A DNA stretch of 64,000 nt, taken from positions 62,001 through 126,000 of the forward strand of contig CALSNJ010000001.1 in assembly GCA_943787745.1 (NCBI GenBank), in the 5' to 3' direction. Both the position numbers and the translations under genes were made by a program. The stretch comes from an uncultured Alphaproteobacteria bacterium (GTDB taxonomy: Bacteria; Pseudomonadota; Alphaproteobacteria; UBA6615). Positions 33,293-43,027 of the stretch are shown here, piece after piece. The notes under the pieces were generated by a model, which saw only the letters and a list, made by a program, of their open reading frames with translations, had not been told where the DNA came from and ran no database searches. Every line of letters starts with the position of its first letter. Position 1 is the first letter of the stretch.

Positions 33293-34477
33293 TTATTTGG
33301 GACAGCCGAGGCGCAGAAAATCGATTTCAGTCTCGCCGTTGCGGCGAAACCTGCGATCTGATGTGGCGTGGCCAGCCTCGTGTTCGATAACAGCACGCAA
33401 ATGCTCCTGATTGAGGACATCCGTCAGTTGTGATTCAGGGTTCCGGGCCAGTGCCAGGAGAAGGCGCGCGATCCCGACATCCCCCACGTGGAACCCATCC
33501 ACGAACTCACAATCCTCAACGCCCGATGGGCGACCGTCCAGAAAATCTGCATGCGGTGTGTTCAGGGCCGCGATTGCCTTCCGGGCTTGTTCGGCATAGC
33601 CGTAAGCCGCGCCAAGCGAGTCCATTTTACGCCGCACCCTTTCGGACATGGGCGGCACAAAGGTGATCACGTGCGCGCCGGCCTGTCGAAGCAACCCGAT
33701 TGCGGTTTTCAATTTCTCGACCCGGTCCGCATCGATTTCACGACCATGGCGAAACTGGCTGGTGCCCGTGGTGACTCGGCGCAGCGTATCCTGAAAACCG
33801 GGATCTTCGGCAGCGCGTCGACCATAAATATAGTGGTCGTAATACCAGGCGCCATCAGGGCCGAACCCGGCCCCGTCTTCGATGGCCTGAATGCCGATCA
33901 GGGGTTCTCCGTTCGGTGCGACGGGGATGTTGCCAGCAAGAAACGAACGGTAGGTTTCTGGTGTCACCCGACCCTCAAGAAGCCAGCGGAAGGGCGTCAT
34001 CATGGCGTCCGGTGTGAGACTGCCTCCGCGCAACTCATGGGTCCGGAAATCCGGCGCTGTCGTATAGGCCGGGTTCAGCCAGTAGTGATCAATCCCGAAC
34101 AGGACGATTTTCGGGGTCCCGATGGCAAGCATGTCCTGCACCAGTTTCACGGCTTCGGCCGGGTAATTGATCGTGCGTCCAAGATTGGCGAAAGATCGAT
34201 TGAACTGGCTCTGTCGGAATTGAAGGACGCGCGAAGAGCCAATCGCGACGATCTCCGGGCTTCGTGCCGCGAAGAGTTCCAGTTTGTAGGGGTAGACATT
34301 GGGGTGCAGGGCCGTGCCGTAGAGCCCGCCCTTGCGTTGCTGGATCGCCGCGATGTCTTCTATGGAGGTGAGTTCCCCGGCGGCTTTGAGGAATTTCCAG
34401 TTTGCCGCGCCGGCAGGCAACAGAAGCAGAATCGGCAGTAGAACAATCAGGATAAAGCGGCGGTAGCGGGCATGCAT
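33293..34477 (-). CDS. SGNH-hydrolase-like membrane-anchored protein (DltD/AlgJ-like partner of MBOAT)
   Basis: 394 residues from the ATG at 34477. An N-terminal membrane anchor or signal segment (FILIVLLPILLLLPAGAA) is followed by EIVAIGSSRVLQFRQSQF, whose GSSR fits the SGNH nucleophile block, then LFGIDHYWLNP, HVITFVPPMSERV and a DGFHVGDVG C-terminal Asp-x-x-His candidate. Such proteins act in the periplasm with an MBOAT to O-acylate glycans. The MBOAT gene lies 10 nt upstream, so the two probably form one acyl-transfer unit. Confidence 0.7.
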   Translation of the reverse strand: MHARYRRFILIVLLPILLLLPAGAANWKFLKAAGELTSIEDIAAIQQRKGGLYGTALHPNVYPYKLELFAARSPEIVAIGSSRVLQFRQSQFNRSFANLGRTINYPAEAVKLVQDMLAIGTPKIVLFGIDHYWLNPAYTTAPDFRTHELRGGSLTPDAMMTPFRWLLEGRVTPETYRSFLAGNIPVAPNGEPLIGIQAIEDGAGFGPDGAWYYDHYIYGRRAAEDPGFQDTLRRVTTGTSQFRHGREIDADRVEKLKTAIGLLRQAGAHVITFVPPMSERVRRKMDSLGAAYGYAEQARKAIAALNTPHADFLDGRPSGVEDCEFVDGFHVGDVGIARLLLALARNPESQLTDVLNQEHLRAVIEHEAGHATSDRRFRRNGETEIDFLRLGCPK

Positions 34478-34487
34478 CAGACGACCC

Positions 34488-36032
34488 TCAGAACTGGAAG
34501 TAGAGGAAGGTCCCGCCACGGGACATGAACAGAAGGCACGTGATGCTCGCAGCCGACAGACCCACGGCCCAGACTGCGCTGGGACGCCATCGCAGGACAC
34601 TCGCCCAGTTGAGGGCGCGCGGTGTCGGAGTGCCGGCGGGGGGGCGATAGGCAGCCCATTGCAGGGTGTTGGGCATCATCCAGACCAGCACCAGCAAGCC
34701 CAGCACCCAAAGAACCTGACGCAGACCCAGGAACAGATAAGCCTCTTCGAAGCGTATGCCGGCTTCGAGAGCTTGCGGTCCCAGCCCACCGAGATAACCG
34801 AGATAGGTATGGGGCAGGACGATTCCGTTCAGTCCAATCATGCCGGAGAGCAGGTTGAAGGCCGTGTCGATGTCCGGGGACCGGAAGAAAACCCAAGCAA
34901 TGGTCACAAACAACAATGTCAGCGCAATGCCGCAGGCCCGTCCGGCAGCGGTTCGGGGTTCTTCATGGGTTGCCCGTCCCAGAACGCGATGACGCCAGAA
35001 ATGGGTGATCACCAGAGCAGCACCATGCAGAGCACCCCAGATCACGAAGGTCCAGGCCGCGCCGTGCCAGAGTCCGCCGAGCAACATTACGATTGCCAGA
35101 CTCATGTAGCGCCGGACCGGGCCGTGACGGTTTCCGCCGAGTGGAATGTAGAGATAGTCGCGCAGGAATCGCGAGAGGGTGATGTGCCAGCGTCGCCAGA
35201 AGTCGACAATACTGGTGGCCCGATAGGGTGAGTTGAAATTGATTGGCAGGCGCAATCCGAACATCAGCCCAAGCCCGATGGCCATATCCGAGTAGGCGGA
35301 GAAATCGAAATAGATCTGGAACGAGTACGCGGTGACCCCGCCCCATGCTTCCAGTAGGGGGATCGCCACGCCGCCTGCTGCGGCATCGAAGACCGGGTCG
35401 GAGAATTGTGAAATCGAGTCGGCGATCATCACCTTCTTGAAAAGGCCGATGATGAATATGGCCAGGCCCTGTGCGAAGGTCGCGGGCAGGATTCGCCCTG
35501 CCCGACCGGCCACGAATTGCGGCATCATCTCCTTGTGATGCACGATTGGCCCGGCGATGAGCTGCGGGAAGAAACTCACAAATAGCAGGTAGTGACCGAA
35601 GGAGTGCTCGACAGCTTCCCGCCGATAGACATCGACCAGATAGGCGATCTGCTGGAATGTGAAAAAGGAAATACCGAGCGGCAGGACGATCGATAAAACG
35701 CCGATATCGGCGCCGAGGACGGCGTTCACGTTCGTGATGAAAAAATCGACATATTTGAAGTAACCCAGCAGCAGCAGGTTAAAGCCGATGCCCAGTATCA
35801 GAACGGGCTTGTGCGCCCTGCGTGCGAGGGACAGGCCGATCACATAGTTGACGATCAGTGAAAGCGCCAACACGCCGACGAAACGCCAGTCCCACCATGC
35901 ATAGAAAAAAATTGAGGCGGCTGCCAGAAACAACATGCGCGCGCTTTGGGTGCCCCAGCGCATCAGAATCGCTGCCCCCAGCAGCGTGGCCGGGAGGAAG
36001 AATAGGACGAAGGTGTAGCTGGAAAATTCCAT
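34488..36032 (-). CDS. MBOAT-family membrane O-acyltransferase (AlgI/DltB-like)
   Basis: 514 residues from the ATG at 36032. Many hydrophobic helices start with YTFVLFFLPATLLGAAIL. Family motifs are seen in order: LPLGISFFTFQQIAYLVDVYR, FPQLIAGPIVH, FKKVMIADSI, YFDFSAYSDMAIGLGLMFG, NFNSPYRATSIVDFWRRWHITLS, YIPLGGNR and the catalytic histidine in GLWHGAAWTFVIWGALHG. The enzyme moves an acyl group across the inner membrane for O-acetylation of an exported glycan. It is divergent from the methyltransferase gene at 36.2 kb. Confidence 0.9.
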   Translation of the reverse strand: MEFSSYTFVLFFLPATLLGAAILMRWGTQSARMLFLAAASIFFYAWWDWRFVGVLALSLIVNYVIGLSLARRAHKPVLILGIGFNLLLLGYFKYVDFFITNVNAVLGADIGVLSIVLPLGISFFTFQQIAYLVDVYRREAVEHSFGHYLLFVSFFPQLIAGPIVHHKEMMPQFVAGRAGRILPATFAQGLAIFIIGLFKKVMIADSISQFSDPVFDAAAGGVAIPLLEAWGGVTAYSFQIYFDFSAYSDMAIGLGLMFGLRLPINFNSPYRATSIVDFWRRWHITLSRFLRDYLYIPLGGNRHGPVRRYMSLAIVMLLGGLWHGAAWTFVIWGALHGAALVITHFWRHRVLGRATHEEPRTAAGRACGIALTLLFVTIAWVFFRSPDIDTAFNLLSGMIGLNGIVLPHTYLGYLGGLGPQALEAGIRFEEAYLFLGLRQVLWVLGLLVLVWMMPNTLQWAAYRPPAGTPTPRALNWASVLRWRPSAVWAVGLSAASITCLLFMSRGGTFLYFQF

Positions 36033-36176
36033 AGTGGTGCTGCTTCGGAACGTTGTGGGTCGTTCTCGAGAGATAGGCATATCGCATGAAACCCCGTGCG
36101 CCGCAATTCACAGGGTTCTGCGGGAATTGTACGTGGCCGGTTGCCGCGTCATGGCGAAGCGCTTATCTAGGTCCTT

Positions 36177-37142
36177 GTGAGCGATCCGAAAACAGATACC
36201 GGCATGACCGATAATAGTTCCTTCGACCGCCTGCGGTGTCCGGAAACGGGAGCGCGGCTGGTGCGGGACGGCGACGTTCTGCGTGCTGAGAGCTCAGCCC
36301 GGAGTTATCGCCTGAATGATCTGGGCGTCCCGTTGTTTGCGGAATCCTTCCTGAGTTCGGATGCCGAACGCCAGCGTGATCATTACGACCGGATTGCAGC
36401 AGCCTATGTTGAGCATCTCGATTACCCCCACACGGAGGTCTATACGGACTATCTGGATCGGGCGCTGTATGAGGCAATCGGATCACGTGATCTGGGGGTT
36501 ACAGCCGAGCTTTGCTGCGGGCGTGGCGAGGCACTACGCCTGCTTTCCGACCGCATTCGAGAAGGCATTGGCGTGGATATCTCTGAAGAGATGCTGAACG
36601 CAGCGATCCATGAAGGCGTACGCGACACCTGGGCCCTTGTTCAGGGGGATGCCACCAAGGTGCCGTTGGCGGATGAAAGCGTCGACTCTGTGGTGATGCT
36701 GGGCGGTATCCACCATGTAAATGACCGCGATGGACTGTTTCGCGAGATCGCTCGTATCCTGAAACCCGGTGGGCGTTTCTACTGGCGGGAACCGGTCAGT
36801 GATTTTTTGCTCTGGCGGGGATTGCGCGCTCTCATCTACAGGCTGTCTCCTGCCCTCGACCATGAGACAGAACGGCCCTTGCGCTATATCGAAACCAGGC
36901 AGCCGCTCGATGATGCCGGGCTGACGCTCGACCATTGGCGGACCTATGGCTATGCGGGCTTCTGCCTGTTCATGAACAGCGATGTGCTTGTCTTCAACCG
37001 GCTGTTCCGGTTTCTGCCGGGCATTCGCGCATTGACGCGCTTCAGTGTCTGGGTAGATGACGTGCTGGCACGCACGCCAGGTATGCGGATGCGTGGATTG
37101 CAGGTGGTTGGCGTTGCCAGCAAAAAGGATGAAGCGACATGA
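36177..37142 (+). CDS. Class I SAM methyltransferase with N-terminal Trm112-like segment
   Basis: 321 residues from GTG at 36177; an ATG at 36204 is an alternative start nine codons later. The first 60 residues (FDRLRCPETGARLVRDGD, SYRLNDLGVPLF) resemble the short Trm112p-like domain that precedes some sugar-tailoring methyltransferases, but the second cysteine pair is missing. The methyltransferase domain has AELCCGRGEALRLL (motif I), GVDISEEML, VVMLGGIHHVNDRDGLFREIARILKPGGRFYWREP. It overlaps the small membrane-protein gene as ATGA, suggesting joint action on a lipid-linked sugar. Confidence 0.78.
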   Translation: MSDPKTDTGMTDNSSFDRLRCPETGARLVRDGDVLRAESSARSYRLNDLGVPLFAESFLSSDAERQRDHYDRIAAAYVEHLDYPHTEVYTDYLDRALYEAIGSRDLGVTAELCCGRGEALRLLSDRIREGIGVDISEEMLNAAIHEGVRDTWALVQGDATKVPLADESVDSVVMLGGIHHVNDRDGLFREIARILKPGGRFYWREPVSDFLLWRGLRALIYRLSPALDHETERPLRYIETRQPLDDAGLTLDHWRTYGYAGFCLFMNSDVLVFNRLFRFLPGIRALTRFSVWVDDVLARTPGMRMRGLQVVGVASKKDEAT

Positions 37143-37486
37143 TCAAGGTTCTGCTTTTTGCCGGCATGATAAGCGGCATGGTCTCGGCGAATCTTTTGCT
37201 GAAGGTCGGCTCTGGCGAAACCGGTGCGAAGCTTTCCTTCATTCACCCCGCGCTTAATATCTATGTTGCCGGGTCGCTCGCCGCATTCGGCGCGGCTTTC
37301 GCGTTCTACTTTTTCATTCTGAGGACGACGCCGCTCAACGTGGCGCAATCACTTGCGGCTGCGCAGTTTATTGCCATCATCTTTGCGGCAAATCTGGTGC
37401 TGGGCGAATCGATTGGCCTGATGCGCTGGGGCGGAATTCTTTTGATCTCGATCGGGATTCTGCTGGTCGGGTTGTCGTCTGACTAA
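37139..37486 (+). CDS. Small four-helix EmrE/ArnE-like membrane protein
   Basis: 115 residues with four predicted membrane helices: VLLFAGMISGMVSANLLL, NIYVAGSLAAFGAAFAFYFFI, a helix around AAAQFIAIIFAANLVL, and WGGILLISIGILLVGL. The pattern (RTTPLNVAQSLAAAQFI then GESIGLMRWGGI) fits the EamA/SMR group that includes ArnE/ArnF, flippases for undecaprenyl-phosphate aminoarabinose. The upstream methyltransferase, the ArnC-like GT2 at 41.0-42.0 kb and the ArnT-like gene at 43.0 kb support flipping of an undecaprenyl-phosphate sugar. Confidence 0.75.
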   Translation: MIKVLLFAGMISGMVSANLLLKVGSGETGAKLSFIHPALNIYVAGSLAAFGAAFAFYFFILRTTPLNVAQSLAAAQFIAIIFAANLVLGESIGLMRWGGILLISIGILLVGLSSD

Positions 37487-37492
37487 CCCGGA

Positions 37493-39124
37493 TTATGCGG
37501 CTTCGCGTTCGGCAGCTTTGTCGTCATTCTGTTCGTCCGCTGAGCCGCGTCGCCTGCGCTGAACCACATCGCGCAAACGATGTTCGAGAACCGTAGCGGT
37601 CCCACGCTCTGTGAAGATGTTCCGCAACGTTCGGACAATCCGGCCCGGCCGCAGGATGTACCCAACGATATAGTTCAACAACATGAAGCCCAGCCGATAG
37701 GTGGCGAGTTCACGCGGCCCCATCACGGGGTTGACGGTGAGTGGGTTCAGGGATGTGTAGTCGCTGTTCAGGGATGTCAGTGAGAGAAAGTATTCATCGC
37801 TGAGGGATACCTTGCCGTCTTCGACAAGCGCATTGAATATCTCCGTCCCCGGATAGGGTGAAAAAATATTGATTGTGACTTCGTCGACACCGCGTGCGGC
37901 AAGATACAGGCCGTAACGGATCGTCTCGAAAACATGTTTTCGGGTTTCATGGGGAAACCCGATAATCATGTTGGTGCGCAGCGTCAGACCCTGTCGTTTT
38001 GCTTCGATCACGGATTCAGTGAATTTTGGTTTGTCGATCCGTTTCTTGATCAGCTTCAGCGTTTCCGGGGAACCGCTTTCGGGAGCATAAACCAGCTAGT
38101 TACACCCGGTTTTTTTCAAAAGCCCGAGCGTATCCTCGTCCAGCGCCTCACTGCGGGTACCTGACGGCAAAGACCAGTGCAGATCGAGGCCTTCGTCGAT
38201 CAGGCGGTTACAGAAATCGACAGTCCATTTTTTCTTTGTGATGGCCGTCAGATCATAGAACTGCAGAGCCGTGATGCCGTAGCGCTTCTGGTAGCTTTTG
38301 ATCTCACCAACCAGATCATCGATGTCACGCAGGATATAACGTGTGGTCCACATATGAGCGTTTGAACAGAAGGTGCACTGATAGGGGCAGCCGCGTGATG
38401 CCATGATCGGCATATCCCGCTCTGTCGCGACGCCATAGGATTTTCCGGCATCCCAGAAGCGCTCAAGATACCCTTCCGGCCAGTTGGGCCAGGGAATAGC
38501 ATCGATCTCCCGGATGCGCGCCTTGTTGCCGGTGTCGACGAAGCTTCCATCCGCATCGAGGTAGGCCACACCGGCCACTTCGGAAAAGGGCGTTCCCGTG
38601 GTGTGGGCTTCGAGGACTTCGAAGAAGGTGTGTTCGCCCTCGCCACGCACGCAGAGATCAAGTGCGGGGCAATCGCGCAGGCTGTATTCGGTCAGGGCCG
38701 TAATATGTTCGCCACCCGCCACAATAAACGCGGCGGGGAAGCGCGTACGCATCTCGGTGATCAGGTCTCGTGTGACAGGCCATTCGCCCGAAAACATCGC
38801 AGAGATGCCGATCACGCCTGTGTTTGCCGGAATGCGTTCGAATATCTGTTCGAATGTCAGGCCCTGTGTGTGATAGCCGGGGAAGTTCTCCAGTGGTGTG
38901 AATCTGTCGAGCCCTTCGCCGATCGCATCGACCAGCTCCACGGCATAGCCGCGGCGTTCGATATAGGCGGAAATATAGGCGTAGCCGATGGCCGGTGTGG
39001 CCTCGTTGTTGAACGCATTCACCGTAGAGACGATTGGACCGCGGACCAACGCGACTTGTGGCTTGGGGTGCGTCAAGGTTTCTGGCTTTCGTTCTGGCCG
39101 GTTTCCCGGATGGTGGTCGGACAA
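37493..39124 (-). pseudogene. B12-binding-type radical SAM protein interrupted by an in-frame amber codon
   Basis: The frame is continuous over 543 codons but codon 343 (38096-38098) is TAG. Upstream, an N-terminal domain (about 25-165, PAIGYAYISAYIERRGY, FIVAGGEHITA, VRGEGEHTF) precedes the 4Fe-4S motif C246-x3-C250-x2-C253 in ASRGCPYQCTFCSN. Downstream of the TAG the barrel continues as LVYAPESGSPETLKLI and NMIIGFPHETRKHVFE. The family usually has an aromatic residue at this place (GCN-Y-LVYAPESGS), so TAC or TAT to TAG is the simplest change. Such enzymes methylate or rearrange unactivated carbons. A sequencing error is possible. Confidence 0.82.
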
Positions 39125-39168
39125 CCCATGAATTGCAGGCTCAATCTAATTCGAAAGAGGGTGGGTGT

Positions 39169-41031
39169 TCAACTTTGTCGCATCGCGCTGACGGCAGACT
39201 CCCGCAATGTCATCCAGCACCAAAGCGCGTGGCGCCAGTCGTTCTCCCGGTCATGATGCTCTGCCCAGCGGTTGGCCAGCCAGGTTTCATTGAAGGGCAG
39301 GTTGTTGGGAGAAATTTCTGGTGCGGGGAGTTCGCGCAGCCATGCCGAGAGCGGGATGCCGAAGCCCTTCTTGGGGCGTGCCACGATATCTTTGGGCAGA
39401 TCGTTGGCCACGGCTTTGCGCAGAAGGTATTTGGTGGTGCCGTTCCGGTACTTGAACCGCGCCGGAAGCCGTTGGGCAAAGGCCACAAGATCATTGTCGA
39501 GAAACGGCGCCCGCAGTTCGAGAGATTCGAGCATGCTCGCCCGGTCTGACTTTGTGAGGATGTCATCCTGTAGGTAAAGCCGGGTGAAGAACTCAGAGGT
39601 TCGGTCGACCAGGTTTTCGCTCTCGCAACCATTCCAGATCGAGATGGCGTCCGCATAAAGTTCTTCGGGATCGACAGGGCCCTCGAACAGTTCTGCGATT
39701 TCATCGACCGCGAGTGGCGCCATCCAGACAGGGTTCCACATGGGCGGCGGGTGGTTCAGGCCACGCAGTGTGCGGCGTAACTTGAAGTCGAGGCTCATGT
39801 TGCGGTCCGAAAGCGGAATTTTGCCAACCAATGCCGTGATCCAGCGGTGCACCCCGCCGGGGACAAGTCGCTGATAGTTCTGGGCCAGAGCGAGTGCCCG
39901 GAAAGGGTCGTAACCAGCAAACAGTTCATCGCCACCATCGCCGGTCAGAGCAACGGTCACGTTTTGACGGGCAAAGGCACAAACCTGATGAGTGGGCAGG
40001 ATGGAACTGTCGCCCAGCGGTTCTGCCATTCTGTTGAGCAATCTGGTGATGCCGTCCCGCATGCCCGGAAGGTCACAGGTGTGGACGTGATGTTTTGTAC
40101 CAAAGGCGTTTGCAATTTTTGCGGCATGGTTGGACTCATCGAAAGAGCTTTCGGCAAACGCAATGTTGAAAGTCTGTAGGTTGTCGGCCCCGAGTTCCTG
40201 TGCCGCCAGTGCGACAATCGCGCTCGAATCAATTCCTCCACTCAGCAGGAATCCCAGTGGCACATCGGCTTCAAGCCGCCGGTGCACGGCGGTCTTCAGG
40301 TGGTCCCTTAGCTCGGCGGCCAGAGCGCGCTCGTCGCGCAAGCTGTCATCGGGCTGCAGACGAAATGCCCAGTAGGGTGACTGAGAGGCAGCTCCGCTTG
40401 TCAGGTCGAATGTAAGCCGATGCCCGGCTTTGAGCTTCCTGACGCTCTTGTAAGGGGTGTGCGGCGCAGGAAAATAGCCATAGGCAAAGTATTTCTGCAG
40501 CGACGACCGGTCCCATGCGGGTGTGACCCCGTCATGTGCGAGGAGGGATTCCAGTTCGGATGAGAAGGCGAACAGCCCATTCTCATGGTGAATAAAGACC
40601 GGCTTCTCGCCGAAGCGGTCACGCGCCATGAACAGGCGCTGGCGTGGCTTGTCGTAGATGGCAAAGGCGAACATCCCGTTCAGGTGCTCGGGCAGGCCGT
40701 CTCCCCATTCCCGGTAGCCATGCAAAAGCACTTCCGTATCCGAATGGTCGCTTTTGAATTGATGACCCTTGCTCTCCAAAAGCATCCGGAGTTCACGGTG
40801 ATTGTAGATCTCGCCATTGAAGACAATGGTCAGCGTACCATCACCGGTCTGCATTGGCTGTTTGCCGCCGTCATGGTCGAGCACGGACAGGCGTCGAAAT
40901 CCAAAACGGAGGTTAGCTGCTGGGTCGCTGAAAAAGCTTTCATCATCGGGGCCGCGATGGGCGATCGCCCGGGCCATGCGCGCGATGTCGCTTTGGTCGC
41001 CCGGTCCGATGAATCCGGCGATCCCGCACAT
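39169..41031 (-). CDS. asnB: AsnB-type glutamine-hydrolysing amidotransferase
   Basis: 620 residues. N-terminal nucleophile Cys2 in MCGIAGFIG, then IAHRGPDDESF, IVFNGEIYNHRELR, SDTEVLLHGYREWG; the synthetase domain has the PP-loop FLLSGGIDSSAIVAL, LTGDGGDELFAGYD and ELRAPFLDNDLVAFA. Both catalytic sites are intact. In surface-glycan loci this family amidates uronic acids (as WbpS) as well as making asparagine. The uronate-forming dehydrogenase at 51.7 kb makes the glycan role plausible. It sits directly after the ArnC-like gene (stop and start adjoining). Confidence 0.88.
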   Translation of the reverse strand: MCGIAGFIGPGDQSDIARMARAIAHRGPDDESFFSDPAANLRFGFRRLSVLDHDGGKQPMQTGDGTLTIVFNGEIYNHRELRMLLESKGHQFKSDHSDTEVLLHGYREWGDGLPEHLNGMFAFAIYDKPRQRLFMARDRFGEKPVFIHHENGLFAFSSELESLLAHDGVTPAWDRSSLQKYFAYGYFPAPHTPYKSVRKLKAGHRLTFDLTSGAASQSPYWAFRLQPDDSLRDERALAAELRDHLKTAVHRRLEADVPLGFLLSGGIDSSAIVALAAQELGADNLQTFNIAFAESSFDESNHAAKIANAFGTKHHVHTCDLPGMRDGITRLLNRMAEPLGDSSILPTHQVCAFARQNVTVALTGDGGDELFAGYDPFRALALAQNYQRLVPGGVHRWITALVGKIPLSDRNMSLDFKLRRTLRGLNHPPPMWNPVWMAPLAVDEIAELFEGPVDPEELYADAISIWNGCESENLVDRTSEFFTRLYLQDDILTKSDRASMLESLELRAPFLDNDLVAFAQRLPARFKYRNGTTKYLLRKAVANDLPKDIVARPKKGFGIPLSAWLRELPAPEISPNNLPFNETWLANRWAEHHDRENDWRHALWCWMTLRESAVSAMRQS

Positions 41032-42021
41032 TTATGTGGCGTCCGTCGTGTCCGCTGTCGGCACCTTGCGCACTTGCTTGACCAGATAGGTCGTCTTGCC
41101 CTGGCTTTCGTAATAGACCCGAACCAGAAGCTCAGCCATCAGGCCCATCAGGATGCAGATGACCCCGGTCAGAAACGTCAGGGCCGAAAGCAGTGGTAAC
41201 GGAGTCTGGATCAACGATGTGCCTTCGAAGAATCGCAGGTAGAGCGCGGCAAGGCCGCCCAGAAATGAAATCACGATCGAGAGTGTGCCGACCAGACCAA
41301 AGACATAGATCGGCTTGGTGTCGTAGCGCATCAGGAACTGGACGACCATCAGGTCGAACATCACCTTGAAGATACGGTTGAACCCGTAGTTGGATTTGCC
41401 GACAGTGCGTGGCCGGTGATTGACCGGAATTTCGGTGACCCGTCCGCCCTGCCATGTGGCATAAATCGGAACGAAGCGATGCATTTCACCGTAGAGCCGC
41501 ACACCTTCGATCACTTCGCGGCGATAGGCCTTCAGGGTGCAGCCGTAATCATGCAGATGAACGCCGCTGATCAATGAGATGATCCGGTTCGCGACGCGAC
41601 TCAGGATGGAGCGCCCCTTGTCGTCCTGACGATCTTTCCGCCAGCCGGAAACCACGTCATAGCCTTCTTCGAGCTTCGTCAGGAGAGCGGGTATGTCTTC
41701 GGGGTCGTTCTGGAGGTCGCCGTCGAGCGGCACAATCACGTCTCCTCGTGCATGGTCAAGGCCAGCCATGATCGCGGCTGTCTGTCCAAAATTTCGGCGT
41801 AGGTTGATCGGGTGAACGGTCGGGTCAGCCGCCGCGATTTCGGCCAGAATTTCCTCCGTATCGTCTCGGCTGCCATCATTGACCAGGATGATTTCGAATC
41901 GCCGCCCCGTTTTGGGTAGCGCTGCCGCCAGAGCTTCGTGGAGCGGGCGCAGATTCCCCTCTTCATTGTAAAGCGGGATGACGACCGAAAGCTCGATCTC
42001 GGAATGTGCCGCGTTGGTCAT
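41032..42021 (-). CDS. GT2 glycosyltransferase, ArnC/DPM1-like (polyprenyl-phosphate sugar)
   Basis: 329 residues. GT-A domain: LSVVIPLYNEEGNLRPL, IILVNDGSRDDTEEIL, NLRRNFGQTAAIMAGLDHA, and the metal-binding VPLDGDLQNDPEDIP; then HDYGCTLKAYRREVI and PVNHRPRTVGKSNYG. Two C-terminal helices (YVFGLVGTLSIVISFLGGLAALYL and LLSALTFLTGVICILMGLMAELLV) fix it to the inner membrane. These enzymes load a sugar on undecaprenyl phosphate. Divergent from the methyltransferase and ArnT-like pair at 42.2-44.7 kb, and the likely donor-maker for that GT-C. Confidence 0.88.
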   Translation of the reverse strand: MTNAAHSEIELSVVIPLYNEEGNLRPLHEALAAALPKTGRRFEIILVNDGSRDDTEEILAEIAAADPTVHPINLRRNFGQTAAIMAGLDHARGDVIVPLDGDLQNDPEDIPALLTKLEEGYDVVSGWRKDRQDDKGRSILSRVANRIISLISGVHLHDYGCTLKAYRREVIEGVRLYGEMHRFVPIYATWQGGRVTEIPVNHRPRTVGKSNYGFNRIFKVMFDLMVVQFLMRYDTKPIYVFGLVGTLSIVISFLGGLAALYLRFFEGTSLIQTPLPLLSALTFLTGVICILMGLMAELLVRVYYESQGKTTYLVKQVRKVPTADTTDAT

Positions 42022-42213
42022 GAATGCACTCTCATTCGTCTGCAGTTACCATCGCACCGCATGCAAGTGGACCGGATTGGTCTCCCTGCAATTCCGATGT
42101 GTTGATTGTCCGATGGCATACATCTGAACGCTGTTCTTGTCACGTCGGAGTATTGATTGTTGACTTGGTCGGTTGCCTCCAGCATACGCGGAGGAACTCG
42201 CGAAACAGGTGCC

Positions 42214-43014
42214 ATGGCCGATAGTCCCGATATCAAATCCGGCTCTCCAGAACGGTTCGGTTATTCTTGGGGAATATTCTCCGAAATACTTCCGGTGCAT
42301 GAAGTTCAGTTTCAACGCTGGACATCTGCCTTGCCGCAGGGTGCATGGCAGGGCGCCGCGTTTCTGGATGTGGGTTGCGGTATGGGCCGCAACAGCTATT
42401 GGGCGGTCAAGGCCGGAGCCACATCGGGACGCGCGATCGATGTTGATGAACGCTCGCTAGCTGGCGCCCGCGTCAATCTCGCGGAAAGCCCGGTCCAGGT
42501 GGATCATGAGAGCGCCTACGATATCTCAGATGAAAACCGGTTTGATATCGCTTTCTCTGTCGGCGTAATCCATCACCTGGAAGACCCTGAACTCGCACTT
42601 CGCCGGATGGCGCGGGCGGTTAAGCCCGGTGGTCGGGTGATGATGTGGGTCTACGGCTATGAGAACAACGAGTGGATCGTGCGTTGGTTCAATCCCTTGC
42701 GTCGGCTCCTGTTTGCCCGCTTGCCGCTCTCGGTTGTGTTCTTCCTGTCGTTCTTCCCGACTGCGATGCTCTGGACCTTGCTGCGTCTCGGCTGGGGTCG
42801 GCTCGAGTATCATGACCTGTTGCGCGCACTGAGTTTCCGACATCTCAAGGCCATTGTTTTCGACCAGATGATCCCGCGAATTGCGCATTACTATCGTCGG
42901 GATGAAGTGGAATCTCTGATGCAATCCGCCGGGTTGCAGGATATCTCCCTGGAATGGGTGAACGAGATGTCCTGGTCGGCTGTGGGGACCAAGCCGGGCA
43001 ATCCGGGGTCATGA
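42214..43014 (+). CDS. Class I SAM-dependent methyltransferase
   Basis: 266 residues from the ATG at 42214; a GGAGG lies 19 nt upstream, farther than usual. Core motifs: FLDVGCGMGRNSYWAVKAGA, RAIDVDERSLAGAR, FDIAFSVGVIHHLEDPELALRRMARAVKPGGRVMMWVYG. A hydrophobic stretch (LPLSVVFFLSFFPTAMLWTLL) near residue 185 could contact the membrane. The stop is followed by a TTG-started GT-C gene. Likely a tailoring enzyme for a lipid-linked or LPS sugar. Confidence 0.8.
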   Translation: MADSPDIKSGSPERFGYSWGIFSEILPVHEVQFQRWTSALPQGAWQGAAFLDVGCGMGRNSYWAVKAGATSGRAIDVDERSLAGARVNLAESPVQVDHESAYDISDENRFDIAFSVGVIHHLEDPELALRRMARAVKPGGRVMMWVYGYENNEWIVRWFNPLRRLLFARLPLSVVFFLSFFPTAMLWTLLRLGWGRLEYHDLLRALSFRHLKAIVFDQMIPRIAHYYRRDEVESLMQSAGLQDISLEWVNEMSWSAVGTKPGNPGS

Positions 43015-43027
43015 GCGGGCCTGTCCG

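Noticed and set aside
34459-34470. GGCGGTAGCGGG on the plus strand, an 11/12 match to ops
   Set aside because: It is inside the SGNH gene, antisense to its transcription, where it encodes the ARYRRF residues; no plus-strand operon starts there. It shows that near-matches occur by chance, so the leader copy rests on position, direction and the presence of the RfaH-like gene.
38096-38098. TAG read as pyrrolysine or other recoding
   Set aside because: No pyl genes or recoding element in the window, and family conservation predicts an ordinary aromatic residue; error or nonsense change is simpler.
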